NCBI GenBank assembly: GCA_900169235.1
Contig: FWCC01000124.1
Location: 372,001-436,000 of the forward strand
Source: Zarea fungicola
Taxonomy: Eukaryota > Ascomycota > Sordariomycetes > Hypocreales > Cordycipitaceae
Length of the DNA: 64,000 nucleotides
Reading direction: 5' to 3'
Shown here: positions 23,101-35,661 of the stretch, one piece after another
Layout: every line of letters starts with the position of its first letter
Position numbering within the stretch: position 1 is the first letter of the stretch
The notes under the pieces: model-generated
Databases searched by the model: none
What the model saw: the letters and a program-made list of their open reading frames with translations, nothing else
Told to the model about the DNA's origin: nothing
Translations under genes and position numbers: made by a program

Positions 23101-26100
23101 GCAAACTTGACTAGCGTGGGCTTGATGCAAGGTCAGCTCACTCACCGTAGTCCACCGGTAAACCCGTGCGCTGAGGGAAAAATTGTCCGGAGAGGAGTGT
23201 TTTTGCAATATCTGTGCAGCGATGTTGTATTTTGTATTTTATTTTATTTTTAAAAAAGGAAAGGACTACAATCACCGGTTGTTGGAGATAAAGAGGCTGA
23301 TAAGAGCTGCGTCGGATCATTTACCGGCTTGACCGACCAATAGTCAATTGAGGACAGCCATTTTCGCCGCTGACCGAGAATCAGCTTGTGTCAGGCAAGG
23401 GTGGTGTTATATGTGCCGTCCTCTACCAGTAGAATATAGCCTTAAAAAACGACGGCACTGAAATCAAAGGGGAGGTATATCCCTGTCTATACCAAAATGT
23501 GAGACTATTAAAACGTTCCCTATGATGGCGTTAATATGCCAGGACTAGTTATAGCTGGGTGTTTCGTTTCATCCTCCAAAGGCATTTGCGCCTGTTTTAG
23601 GTTTGCCTTCTAGGGGTAACTACAAGTAAGGCCCGAGCCAACTAGTTGGCATCGGCCTGGCGTATAGCTTCTATAGTAGCAACGGTAAAATGCAGGCATT
23701 GAACGATCTTTTCTTGCAAATGTATATGTTTGTTTTATGTATCTCTCAAGACCGTAGCCATACTTTTGTGCAACAGCTCCAGTGGACTTATGCATACCTA
23801 CAACTCGTCGGGAAATCGTCATCTTCCCCCGGGACAAATAACTTCTCTTACAATAGCCTAATGGTGGGGAAGTTGGCGTCAGTAAGCGAATATTATGCTC
23901 TCTGCTCGCTGCGCTGAATCGATGTTTAAAAAGAGTAAAGAAAGGTACATCAACTTCAAGTACCACAACTATTAAGGGGGTGTGTGTAAACGGGGAAAAA
24001 AAGTTTCCCAATGCCATTAACAAGCGAGATGAAAGGGAGATCACTATCGTACCGAGTAAATTGAATCATATATAGGCCCGTCTATAAATGGATTGTCCAT
24101 TTAACTGGAATGTGCATTTCAGGAACCATACGTGTAGCTACCGTGTAATTAGTTACTCCGGAGTAACCCGCGTAAAGTGTCTGTCTAGGCGCCCTCATTA
24201 AGAAACCAGCCAGAATTGGCCTCGGCTCCTCCGTCCTCCGTGCTAAGGTTTAGCATTCGTGGGAACTAAAGGGCAATAGGACAGTGGCAGCTGGAATGCG
24301 GAGATTTTACGCCTCCTTCGCGTACATTGAGCCTTTTTTTAGTGCTTAGTTTTGGTTAATTAACTCTGAGACAAGGTGCTGGTGGTGTACATGTCGCGCG
24401 AGCTGGTTGAGCATTCCAGTACAGGACTGGACCATGCTAGGGGCATGCTAATAATGCCGTGAGAGCAAAAAAGATACTTCAACCTGCGGCGGAAATTACA
24501 CGTTTTGCAGAGACAAATTGGTAGTATCAAATATCACTGACTGCCTTGGTATTGATTGTCGGTGTCAACGATTGTGATTTGCGTCATCCGCAGCAAGGGG
24601 GAACGCCATGTATTTGCGGTGAGCTGTCTATGGACGTGGACGGAAAACCCGGCCCAAAGACAAACATTGCAACGTGGTGCCGAGGTTTCATGTCAAAAGC
24701 AAAATGGGTGAGTCCAAGGCTGCTGAATGGCTTCCCAGCGCGGCGGTGGTGGCGCTGTCTAGTCGCAGTATGCAGGAGAGGCTCAAGCGGAAAGCCTAGC
24801 CTGGACGCCACTGTAATAAACGACGTTGCATAGAGGGCTGACAGCCAACGCACCAGTAAAAAGGCCACGGCACACAGACAGGACGGTGGCGGCGGCGCAG
24901 GGGTCTTCCTCCCAAGGTGAGGATAGAAATCGGCCGAGGTTGGTGGCCATGTAACAGTCGTAGGGCATCCATGTATTTTGGTATAGATGATTGGATGGTC
25001 AGGTTCTAGCAATTGGAGCATTGGTTTTCGTTTTTGCTGGACCTGGAGATTTTGATTAAATATTTAATTAACTCGATTCAAGGCCGTTGTCTTTATCAAT
25101 GCTAGTTACTTACGGGTTGTCCGAAGAACATACCCTGCAACCCTCCAATGCTAAATACGGCACTTGAGATGGAATAATCGAGACTATATAGTAGACAGCA
25201 CGTTGTTAAAGCACATGCTCACAATCAGGCAGCTGGTAGCACAAGCTGCAATTTTTAGTAAGAACTTAGGACCGTGCAATGCCAACTTGACACAAAAGAC
25301 ACGGATGCTGGCACATGTTGGCGCCGTTGACCAAACTGTTGATGCTGATTATTAGCCTGTCTTATTCGGGCCTTGACAAACGCCCAATATAGGTATCGTG
25401 TAATAATAATAATCCAACATGCAGTATTCGGAGTTGGCCTTTTGATTGTTGCTTTTAATTTTACGATCAAGATTCATGCATCGCCTGCAGTCCTCAAAGA
25501 AGCAATGGTACAAACGCCACGCAAGTTTTATGCAGGTGAAATTGCTTTTGATTTGTAGCCTAAGCATATGAAAATATGTATTACTGGTATGCTGCTGATA
25601 GTAAAATACGATACTTGTCATTGTCATAATATAGCAATGAGACAAGCCGCCCAGGCGGGCCATAGATGCCGGCCTATTCCTTCCGCCGCCACTAATTACC
25701 TTGAAATTGGGCTTTTTTCTTGGGCGCATGAAAAGCTAAGCAAGAATCTGATGCCGGGAGGTGGGAGCATGTGCTGCTACCCGTGGCTGAGCGTTATGCG
25801 ATTCAGCGTCGTGCAGGCTTGTCAACAAAGCCGACAACAAGACACCCAAAAAGGAATATTGCGCTGCGACGGGCATTACCGTCCATGGTGTTATGGCGCG
25901 TACTGAAGCGGTGGCCTGATGCAAGTGTACGGTAGCTGTACTAGGCAAAGAATTTATTTCTGGCTACATATTTTGGCGGTGCCTAGCGTTTCGTCTCCTG
26001 CTTCCAGGAGGCAGCCTACTGTGTATCGATTGGTTCTGGACGTGTAACGTGTAGCTTGATGCGAGGAGGAGGAGCTCGGACGCTGACATTTTGTCCTAGC

Positions 26101-27564
26101 AGGGGACTGATGCAAAGACTGCTGCAGTGCTTCGTACCCCAAAACGACGGGACGGGAGAGAGTGCAACCTAAACCTTTTTCTCCACAAGACTGAGGTGCG
26201 TGTTTCAAGATTTGGTGGTGTGTCCCAAAAGCAACTAGTTTCCTTGTAGGAACACCATCGTGGGCCAATCATGACTATGCTCGAGCCAACTGACAGATCG
26301 AAGCTAGGAACGCTTGAGAGCCAGTCAAGATGCAGCTACTGCCGCTGCGTGAGCGGTGCTAGTGCGGCCAAGGCCGACCGGGGTTGTTAACCACTTATGG
26401 CTAATATATGTTGTATCCAGTATGTACTCCGTACTCTGTAACTGACTAACTTGGTGTTGGTGAGGTACGCGTAGGGGGTCAGTTATGGCAACATGCGAAA
26501 TTTGCTTTGCTTCAAATGGGTTGGACTTGGTTGCTGCGTCTGAAGATATTTGTGTATGACACTCAAGTCTGTGCGTTGAGGTCTTTCGCTGTATTTCCTG
26601 TTACAAGTCAGGGTATTGCATCGATGGCGGCTAGGATTTTGCTGTGCAACTGCCCCCAGTTCCACAGAAAAGTATGGGACAAACCCGGGCGGTACAGCCG
26701 GTGCCAAACCAGGGGCTGGGTTTTGGTAACGTCTTGTACGGCTGGGGATTGAAACGGGTGGTCGAGGAGGTTTCATTCACTGGGTTGGGCTTAGTTTTTC
26801 TCTGTGTCTACCAATGAGCCCGGTTCTAAGTTTCAAAAGATTCCAGTGTTTCCGAACGAAGCCATGAATACTACATCTAATTGTGAAGGGAAATTTGACA
26901 GGATAGGACAAGGACAATGACAGTCGTTGCGGGTATTGAGTCCACACCAAGGGATAATAACGATTGTATTAATGACTGAGCGCCATTCGTGATTGAATGG
27001 CTATGACGTGTCTATTCAATATCAGACAGGGAAACCAGCCCATAGGTCAACTGTACAAGCTTGATGCTTTGTTACGAACGGGTGGGAGGGCCTGTTGATG
27101 GGTCCACGAAAGTTACGCGCCGGGCTGCGACTGGCTGCGGCCATTCGTATGACATCCAACCATTTTTTTTTTTCGTACCTGATTGTTTACTAGGCGCGCA
27201 GAAAAAAAAGAGGAGATCTATTTTAGTCCCATGCAGGAAGGAGCGTCTGCAAAAATACCAAACACAGCCACGTCGTGCTTGAATATATCTTGGTGTTAGT
27301 CCTCAGACGCAGACACACCATTGTCTCTTCCAATGTTCAGGTTGTCCGTCTATCCCTTTTTCTTCACCATTTTTTTTCTCTTGTCCCTTTTTTTGTTCAA
27401 TTATTTCATTTCGGAGAAATAAAATCTGCATATTTGCATCTAATACACGGACCCGATTCTTTGGCCAATTTGTTCTCCCTTGCAGTAGTTAGCGGAGAGC
27501 AGTGGACTCGATATATTTGCCTGGTAGCAAATTGGACATTTCGGATACGAATTTGACGATTGAT
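20182..27564. other. 7.4-kb gene-poor region
   Basis: No protein family could be recognised in either strand. Open frames reach only about 145 codons (minus strand, 24584-25021) and look random. The first few hundred bases are the promoter of the LtrA-like gene. There are scattered A/T-rich segments (for example 22430-22480 and 22800-22870) but no long repeat, LTR pair, terminal inverted repeat or tRNA that I could recognise. Strongly decayed transposon sequence cannot be excluded by eye. Confidence 0.5.
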
Positions 27565-30075
27565 GGGATTAGTGCACGGAACGAATAATCGGATACAACA
27601 GCGAATCTGATTTTATTTTATTTTATTAATTTCTTTGGCTATTTTTTTTTTAACGAAACGTCTACGACACGTCTACGACTTGTACGGCCAAACGCACCTG
27701 TGCGCAAACGACGCATCTGAATCATTCGTCTGAAATTGCTGGTCCAATTTCATTGAGATTTCATTGATATCATCGATATCAATTATCAATTCTGGTGGGC
27801 CATTGTTCCTGGAATACGGAATATTGTGTGCGTTTCTTGTCCTGGTTCAGCCCCCAAAACACTTTCCACCTCGGCCGGCATTCCAGTGGACGGCTTCCCG
27901 CAACTGTTTCACTAGCACGAGCCGGCCATTGGCAGTCAAATTCCAGTGGTTCAGTCCGCTAATCAACCTCCCAGCACACAAAGGCCGCTAGCGAGTCGAT
28001 CAAACGCCACTGAAGCGACTGCTACAGCGGTGTAGGCCAGGACGCTACAGGCCACTGATTCACCGCCACCGCCAATTTATCGAGACTCTGGTCCCGCCTT
28101 GCCCGCCCAATACGTTGACCATTGGCATACCATTGGCCTTGCGAGCCAACCCAAAGCTGCCTACCAACCCCTTGGGCGACAATTCTGCATTATTGGCAGT
28201 GGTTTACCGATTTCGTGTCCATCCAAGAATCATCTATATAACAACTCTTTGAACCTGGGTTTTATCTATTGTTGCAACCAAACAGAAAGACATCAACATC
28301 TTTCATCCAGCTCACATTTCTTTTTATCAGATAAGAAGAAACATTTCCCCGACTCTCTCGACTACAAAAGCAAACACCAGTTCGCCTTTTTCCGCTTTGA
28401 CCCGTTCACGGCCGTTCTCAACCTTTTTTTTTACTTTCTTGGCTACGCCGCAACAAAATACAAAGTCGTTGGACTAGGCACAAGAAAAGAAAAAAGAAAA
28501 AAATTAAAAGGGCAAAAAAAGAAATACAAAAGACTCGACCCTGACTAGCTGGGCAGTTGCTTCCCGCTCGCTTGGTACCTGCCAATTTTCAACCCCACTT
28601 TTTCCATTCACTCACGGGCCAATTCTCCGATCACTTTTTTGCTGCCGTCGATTCAATTTATTTTTAAAGACGAGATTCTTTGGGAAGATTAACAAAAGAT
28701 TTGAATATCTAGCCTGATTTTTCATCTTTTTTATTCGCCTTTCCCAAAAAATCAATACAGCAAACGCAGTTGCAGAAACGACACGCCCTCGGAATACCGA
28801 CATCTCTCCCTTTGCTTTTTCCTCCCTTGCACTAGCAGAGGTTACCGCCACTACCACCATTTTATCTCGCCTGAGCGTACGCCCTCCTCCCTCGACTTGC
28901 TTTTTGCGGAATCGATTGCTCTCGCAGGATATCACGAAAATCGCAGAAAAGAATTGCACATTTTTGCAGTCGATTCTCCAAGTCTCCAGCATTGTCTGCA
29001 CTGTTCGTCTCCATCAACTTGCTCGCTCGCTCATTTTGGCCATTTCAGCCTGGCAGTTGATCAAAACTCTGATTATTAACTCTGCCCAGCTGCAAATCTC
29101 AAAGCCACGGCGCTGAACCTTGTCCGTCTGAATCCCTGTCGGCCTGTCCGGTAGTGCCTTCACATCCCCCACAGTTTAGACTGCGGGTACCTTGAATTTG
29201 TGCGAGAGACACACCTGGTACGCTTGTACCCCCTCACCCTTGTACGCACGCCCTCTTCTAACTCGCCCTGCAGTAACTTGCTGGTACTGTACCTTTGGTA
29301 TTTTGCGCTGCAAAGCAAATATTTGCACCAGCCAGCTCCCAAGACAAAATCACCCGCTGGCGCCACCCTCTCACGCCCCTCCATCAGCCCCCCCCCCCCA
29401 TCACAGACCGCACCACCAGATCTCCACCCCCTGGAGCCCACTGCCATTCTAGGCACTAGCATCGCTAAAACCTCCCACTACAGCCATCACTACGCCCGCT
29501 GTGTGCCTTCATCGCCATCGCCTGCTGCTTGTCCCGCTGCTCCCCCCAGAAAGACCCTGGTCAACCTGCTTCCCTGCCTGCCTGGTCTCGAGTCCGTGGC
29601 CACATGCACCTTTGAACTGGTTCCCGCTTCAGCTTTTTTGTCTTGCTTTTTGAGGACCGAGATCACGTCCTCCCTTTTTTACTTCTTTTCAAGATTGGCC
29701 TTTTCCTTTCGCTGGCTTTTTAATTGCTTCCGCCCCCAGAGTCTCACCGGCTTCCTCCTCTCGCCCTTCTCCCCTTCACCCTTCTTCAATACTCCTTCCT
29801 TTAATCGTATAATTTAATACTGGTCCCTTGACTTTCGACAAGGCCTTTATTACTTATATCGCATCTCGGGGCCACCTTCTCCAGATTTACCTCGCAACCT
29901 CTTTTCATTTTACTGTACATCATCTAACAGCGGGTTGCCATCGGGGTATTACCTCTTTCACTCTCTTTACTACCGCCACCACTGCCACCACCTCACATCA
30001 AGGACCCGCCTCTCTACGAGCTTTTGGTGCCTGTCTAGTACGCATATTTTATACGCCTTCACAACCACACACAAC
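27565..30075 (+). promoter_or_regulatory. Exceptionally long ATG-depleted leader/promoter of the PCL-type cyclin gene
   Basis: Line-by-line reading finds one ATG on the + strand in about 2.5 kb (29604), against an expectation of roughly 30-40. The depletion stops at an ATG near 27562 and at the cyclin start (30076). The region is C/T-rich with poly-pyrimidine runs and a purine tract near 28483-28530. Absence of upstream start codons over such a length is what selection on a scanned 5' UTR produces. I therefore infer that most of it is transcribed leader, perhaps with a spliced intron. The exact transcription start is unknown. Confidence 0.55.
29604..29615 (+). promoter_or_regulatory. Minimal upstream ORF (Met-His-Leu-stop) in the cyclin leader
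   Basis: The sole ATG of the 2.5-kb leader is followed by two codons and TGA. It lies 460 bp before the cyclin start, which leaves room for reinitiation. Short uORFs are known to restrain translation of some G1 cyclins (yeast CLN3); a similar role here is inference. Confidence 0.4.
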
Positions 30076-31221
30076 ATGGCTTCTTTTTCATCAAGAATGC
30101 TCACCATGGATGAGCTCAACAAGCAGGCTCTTGAGCAGTTTGTCTACCAACCAGTCAGCCCCGAAATGATTGCCTACCTCGCTGAGGCCGCTCACAACGT
30201 CATCACCTGCGATTCTTCTCTCATGCCCACACAGCAGGACCTCCCCACGCCACCTGAGAGCCCCGAGACTCGCTCAGCAAAGGTTGCTGATGGCAGCCTA
30301 CCTTCTGTCGAGGAATTCATTACACAACTTGTCGTCTCCTCCAACGTTCAGGTCCCGACTCTCATGTCGACACTGGTCTACCTCGGCCGCCTCAAGTCTA
30401 AGCTCCAGCCCATGGCTCGCGGTCTTCGATGCACCACACACCGCATCTTTCTCGCTTCCCTCATCCTCGCCGCCAAGTATCTCAACGACTCGTCCCCCAA
30501 GAACAAGCACTGGGCCAATTACACCCGTATCAACACGGACATGTACGCCTTTGGCTTCAACCGCACCGAGGTCAACCTGATGGAGAAGCAGCTTCTTTTC
30601 CTCCTCGAGTGGGATCTCCGAATCGTCGAACAGGACCTCTACCGCGAGTTTGACTCTTTCCTCGAGCCCATCCGCCATAAGGTCGCCCATGCCCATGCCA
30701 AGCGCATGCGTCACCGTGAGGAGAAGCGTCGCCAACAGGAACTTTATGCCGCTGCTGCTGTTGCCTCTTCTACAGTCCGCTACCACAGCCCGCCTTCATC
30801 TCGTGGCCAGTCTCGATCCCGACACGCCAGCCCCGACAACCGCCTCGCTGCTGCCCGTGCTGGCTCCATCACCCCGCCTGGTCTCACCTACAGCAGCTCA
30901 GCCAGCTCATACGCCTCATCGGTCGCCTCTGCCTCGAGCCGACAGAACTCACGCTCTACTACTCCTCTTGAGTCTGAGTCAGAGCCCTTTGTCTACCAGG
31001 CCCCGCTCCACGACAGCCTATACGATTCTCCCGTCGAGCTGTCCATGGAAAAGGATGCTATGAGCGTGAGCTCCCGCTCCATCAAACCCACCGCCAGCCG
31101 ACTTCACCTCCATGACATGTCCAACGAGCACTACCAACAGATTCAAGACGGCGTTGCCAAGAAGCGTCTTCGTCGCGGCATGTGGAGCCGTCTTCTCGGT
31201 GGTGCTGTGACTGTTCGATGA
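30076..31221 (+). CDS. PCL-type (Pho85-partner) G1 cyclin
   Basis: A 381-residue intronless protein starting at the first ATG after the ATG-poor leader (MASFSSRMLTMDELNKQ). Residues about 15-40 and 70-190 form the cyclin N fold of the Pcl1/2 class: VSPEMIAYLAEAA, then FITQLVVSSNVQVPTLMSTLVYLGRLK, the RIFLASLILAAKYLNDSSPKN helix and an LMEKQLLFLLEWDLRI helix. The K/YLND..PKN signature and the ELL/EKQLLF.L.WDL motif are typical of cyclins that pair with Pho85/PhoA rather than Cdk1. The C-terminal half is a Ser/Pro-rich tail with many possible phosphorylation sites and a TPLESESE stretch that may act in turnover. Fungal relatives (PclA of Aspergillus) act in development and cell-cycle entry. A second in-frame Met at codon 8 or 11 is possible. 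Confidence 0.88.
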   Translation: MASFSSRMLTMDELNKQALEQFVYQPVSPEMIAYLAEAAHNVITCDSSLMPTQQDLPTPPESPETRSAKVADGSLPSVEEFITQLVVSSNVQVPTLMSTLVYLGRLKSKLQPMARGLRCTTHRIFLASLILAAKYLNDSSPKNKHWANYTRINTDMYAFGFNRTEVNLMEKQLLFLLEWDLRIVEQDLYREFDSFLEPIRHKVAHAHAKRMRHREEKRRQQELYAAAAVASSTVRYHSPPSSRGQSRSRHASPDNRLAAARAGSITPPGLTYSSSASSYASSVASASSRQNSRSTTPLESESEPFVYQAPLHDSLYDSPVELSMEKDAMSVSSRSIKPTASRLHLHDMSNEHYQQIQDGVAKKRLRRGMWSRLLGGAVTVR

Positions 31222-34200
31222 GCAACTTGTGGCATATTATTCCTTTCGCATTTCACTTCTTTTTGCAGCAAGCCTTTTAGACTGGTTCTCATTGCGTCTG
31301 CCTACTTTTCTCATCACTCATCATCTCGACTTTCTTATGCCGAGAGTTGTTTCTTTTTCGACTCACTTTTATTAATGCGCCCTGCACAGGCGTTTGCATA
31401 ACTTATATACTACTCGTGCATAATACCACCACACTACTTCTCGACGAGAAAGCAAAAAACACGGCGAACGATGCCAACCTACCTTTTTTTTTTTTTTATA
31501 TCTACACTATCTCCTTTTCAGTTTTACGAGCATACGAAATCAACACCGAGTTGGATTTCACAAACATTTTTCTTATCTTGGACATTGTACTTTTTTTTTT
31601 AACGGAGTTGTTTGGCGAAACATTTAGCATTATTTTCGATTCTTCATGGCCGCATCCTGTCTCGGCCTCATTCTTTTTAACTCATAGCCTTGATGGCATC
31701 TGTTGGGAAGAAATGACAGGAATAAGAAACATTTTTTCGTATGTCGTTGGGAAGGGAATGATACCTTTGGTTGGGAGGAAAATTCAGGGTAGATTTTGAT
31801 AGCCTTTTTTCTTTAATCTCTTTAGTGGGATTTCTAAATACATGGCCTCGAGCTACTTTTTCAAAAATTCATATCACCACTGCCGTGAACTGCCCTGATG
31901 GCCCTCCCTTACTTACAAAGTGAACTGACTACCTCTCTGACTGACCTTTTACACATGCAAGATACCAATACGCATACTCATACGTCTGCTCCTGGCCGGT
32001 GCGCGCGAGGCACCGTCACATCGTCCACCCCCACGACATGGGCTGTGTAAGTTGGGTGCTAGCTATTAGTGATGCGATGGTTACATGACTACTGAACAAG
32101 GCATGTGTGGGGAAGAAGCATGTGAAGAGGGCATATGCTCAAACTACAACGGCGCGGGATGGAACACTATCCCAATAAATAGAAAAAAATGAACTGATAA
32201 CACGAATGAGTCCATACAGTGGTAATAATTCATGTGCTAGAAAATATGAATTTGAATGATGGAAATGATAAAAAACGCCATCTGGGCAATGGGCACACGG
32301 CCTTGGCACGTGAACATTGGTGCGACTTACACCTCCATATATCTATCCATCCCTTGGGGTATCGCCAGACTACGTAACACACATTATGCTTGCCCTAGGC
32401 AAACCGAGGAATGACCACGGCTAGGCTAAAGCCGTCCTGGTGCTGTTTTTGTGTGTGTTGCAACGTGCACGCAAAATCACCTTGTGCTAACTTGTTAGTG
32501 CCGCAGCTAAATTATCATGAACCAAGCTGGAGGCACGTGGCGCAGCAGGTCAAAGAAGGGCCACCTGATGGTTTGGCCTGAATGGCACACCCGCGTCCCA
32601 AATGCCAAATGTCCACATGCATTTCTTTGCTTCACAATATCATCCATCTTTTTAATCGGGTTGTTGCCCGTTATCTGGTAATATGTCCGGCAGTTCAAAG
32701 GGTTGGGAGTGGTGTGTACGCAGTGACGCGGATGATAAAATGGATATAATTTATATTGAGGGAGAAGGAATATGCATATTTTAGCTACATTTCCATTCTC
32801 GTGCCTGCAGCCGGGCAACTCCCGGTTTGGTATCATGAGCCTAAAAAGGAAACCGCTGATATTAAACGGCGAGACGAAGCCCGCAGGCAATAAATCGCCT
32901 GAAGTACACACGACGTTATCAACCATCTTATTCATCCTAAACATGCCCCTTCAATTATAGGAGCTCGCTGACAAAGTCACGGTTTGGCGCCATTAACGCT
33001 ACAGACTACAGGATGCCGTAGAGCATTTGCTGTATAAAAAGAAGCAGAGCAGGCCCCTGAACGCGGCCAAGTGGCGTTTTGTGGCTGCATACGGCACGCA
33101 CTACTAGCACATAATCACCAACATGGTTTTTCTTTAACGCCTCATAAACTTGAACTTTACATCAACCAAAAAAAGACATTCCAAAAATTAAAGAAATATG
33201 CAAAAAAATACGAAAACATACAACAGCCGGTGTTCGCTGGTCGTCACCGACNNATCTATGGTCGTATGTATCATGACGCTGCATAAAGTTAATATATATT
33301 TGAATACTTGGAGCCATGGGTTGGGTGACTAGGCCACAGAGAATGGTTGGCAGATCAGCGCATTGAAGCTCTATCGATATTGCTATGTAGAGACCTGTGC
33401 GGGTCAGGTCGTTCTGCTTGGCGATGGAGTTACAGTCGCCACCATCTCAGCCCTAGCAGGTATCGGAAGGTCTTATACGAAGACTTTCCCTCTGCTTCAT
33501 TCTCGGTTCATTTCATTTGCCACTCGGAGTTATAAAAAGCAGTATGCCAAAACTGCATAGTTTACAACCTTCGGGACCCAGGTATGCCGCACAGGGAGGA
33601 CAGCGGTCCGGGCATGGTTGCTCAACCCGCCATTGGCTCTGCCAACGTGTAAAGCGTTAGTCGCGCCGAAGGCATTGTTTGTTAGCAGCCATGCCAATCG
33701 TTTAACACAACGAGAGGAGCAGGATTTAGAGTGTCGAGGACTAATACTTCTCCTTTAACATCGATAATAGGAATAAAGTAATAAAGTAGAACACCACAAA
33801 TGGTTGCTACTGGTCGGTCGATCCGTGAGCCACGCAGACAACTCAGTCGTGGTGGCCGACAGGAATTGGTCTAACTCCTTCCAAGAAAACCGCAAACAAC
33901 GCCTTTCTATTCATCATTTGGCAAATTTATATGCTACCAGGGAAATTAAAACAGAAAATTAAAGTTTAACTACATCTTTTGAATTCAGGTTATATCTATA
34001 GTGCACATTTTCACCTCTCTTCAACTGCCATGGGATCCATATCCGATGTAGTCGTGAATCTCAGAGGCAGAATCACCCCAAGAGCCACTAAACGTCTGCG
34101 TTCCTTGATTTATTGTCCAAGGAATCACTACCGACGTGTTACATCTAGCAGGACTCTGTCTTAAGCTGTATCATCTGCCACACAAGATTGTCCTTTCGTC

Positions 34201-35661
34201 GCGCTGAATGAGAGGTCAAGTCTGCTCGATATAGGATTCCCAAGTTAGTCGCTGACCCCTAATACTCTAAGCGCTTTTACCCATACAAAAGGCATTCCGA
34301 ATGAAGATGTTGCTGGTTCAACAGAAGGTGCTGGCGTTACAGTAACTCGATTGTATTCAGAATCCGGCTGGCGCTGGGGAGAATTTCTCCTTTATACACA
34401 TCACAAGTAGAGAAAAGAAGCTATTCAAATTAAATCTTACCACTCCTGACTTCTCGCATCCGTGACAGGCTGCTGTCGGCCAAGCGTTGACCGACGGAAG
34501 CCTGCACCCGCCATCGGGGTGCCGTGGATATGTGCCTGATCACTCAAGTCACCAGATGCCCCGTCTTGATGCGGGAGATAGTCCTCCAGATGAAGAACAT
34601 TGCCCAGATCGGGACATCTGCGGCCTAGATTCTCGTACCTGGTGTCAAGACCTTTCCTCGCTATGCTTCTGTTGCAGTCGACAGATAATTTCGGGATAGA
34701 CCTGTCCGAGCTAATTACTCCATACCGAGGCCGCGATTTAGTGGAATATTTTAGGGCTTCTATGTGTGTATGCGGTCATGGGGGATCGGCCCGATGTAAC
34801 ATAAATTGGCTGATTTCCGACCCCAGGATTCGTGGAAGCCCCCAAAAGCGGCAGTTGTATGAATGTTATGGCAGGGGTCATATGCGACTGCCGTCAGCCA
34901 GCATAGCACCCAGATAGAACCTTTGCTTCACTAGCTGTTGTCATGATCGATTTGTCTGTTCCCATCGGACAAGTAAGTTTAAGTAATTGATCAGTTTGAG
35001 CCATTAAATGGTAACAACCTGATGGGTATATTTCTAGAGGCGTGAGATTGGAAAATACTGGGTGGTAAATTCACAGCGCCTTCTAAGCTCGTAATTTTAG
35101 CGATAATTCTCACTTTCGTCGCTTTTACTCCGTAGTCTGGCCGCGAAAAGCCTTGATCAATGCACCAAATATTTCTTTGCCCATGACTCGAACAATTTTT
35201 TGCTTTCAAATCCCCAATTTAACATATCGCCCAGAAAATAACATATATTAGCCTTTCGTGGGCTAGGGAAGCTGCCGAGACGAGGCTAGCCAACAGTAGA
35301 ATCGCCATGCAATTACCCCGGACGCCACTGAATAATCTAAAGAATCGCTGAGACTTTTAGCTTGGCAATGCAATTGCCGGGCGCCACTGAGAGCACAAAG
35401 AACTCGCAGCATTGCCCGGCCAATATCTGTTCCCCGGGCTGTCTTTCGACCGCTTCGGGCTTTGTGTCGTCTTCTAATTGACCTGGTATTTGCAGCATGT
35501 TTCCAACCCAACCGGCCACTACTTGGCTCCAGTTTCGGGTTCCTGTGGCGTAAGGGCAAGTTTTCTATAACTATGCTTGATGCTTGATGCTTTTCTTCAC
35601 ATTTGTAGTTCACCAGACTTTCCGGAACATTCCTGTAATTCCTCGTCAAGCAGCAATCATC
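31222..35661. other. 4.4-kb gene-poor region between cyclin and GH55 glucanase
   Basis: The first about 600 bp are the T-rich 3' flank of the cyclin gene. The rest has no recognisable coding sequence; the longest frames (about 145 codons at 32507-32944, 215 codons antisense at 35263-35910) show no family motif. Two Ns interrupt it at 33252-33253. The last few hundred bases are the GH55 promoter and include an imperfect direct repeat at 35304-35409. Confidence 0.5.
35304..35409. repeat. Imperfect tandem duplication (about 46 bp units, 60-bp period) upstream of GH55
   Basis: 35304-35350 and 35364-35409 share the core TGCAATT(A/G)CC followed by CGCCACTGA and an AAAGAA.TCGC end. The units differ by small gaps and substitutions. 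They lie about 250-360 bp before the GH55 start, so they may duplicate a promoter element. Identified by eye. Confidence 0.6.

Noticed and set aside
24584..25021. 145-codon minus-strand frame in the gene-poor region
   Set aside because: Composition rich in Pro, His and Cys with no motif. A frame of this length is expected by chance in several kilobases of moderate GC.
29200..29817. 205-codon Ser/Pro-rich + strand frame before the cyclin
   Set aside because: It begins with a non-ATG codon and contains only one ATG, in another frame. The region fits an untranslated leader better.
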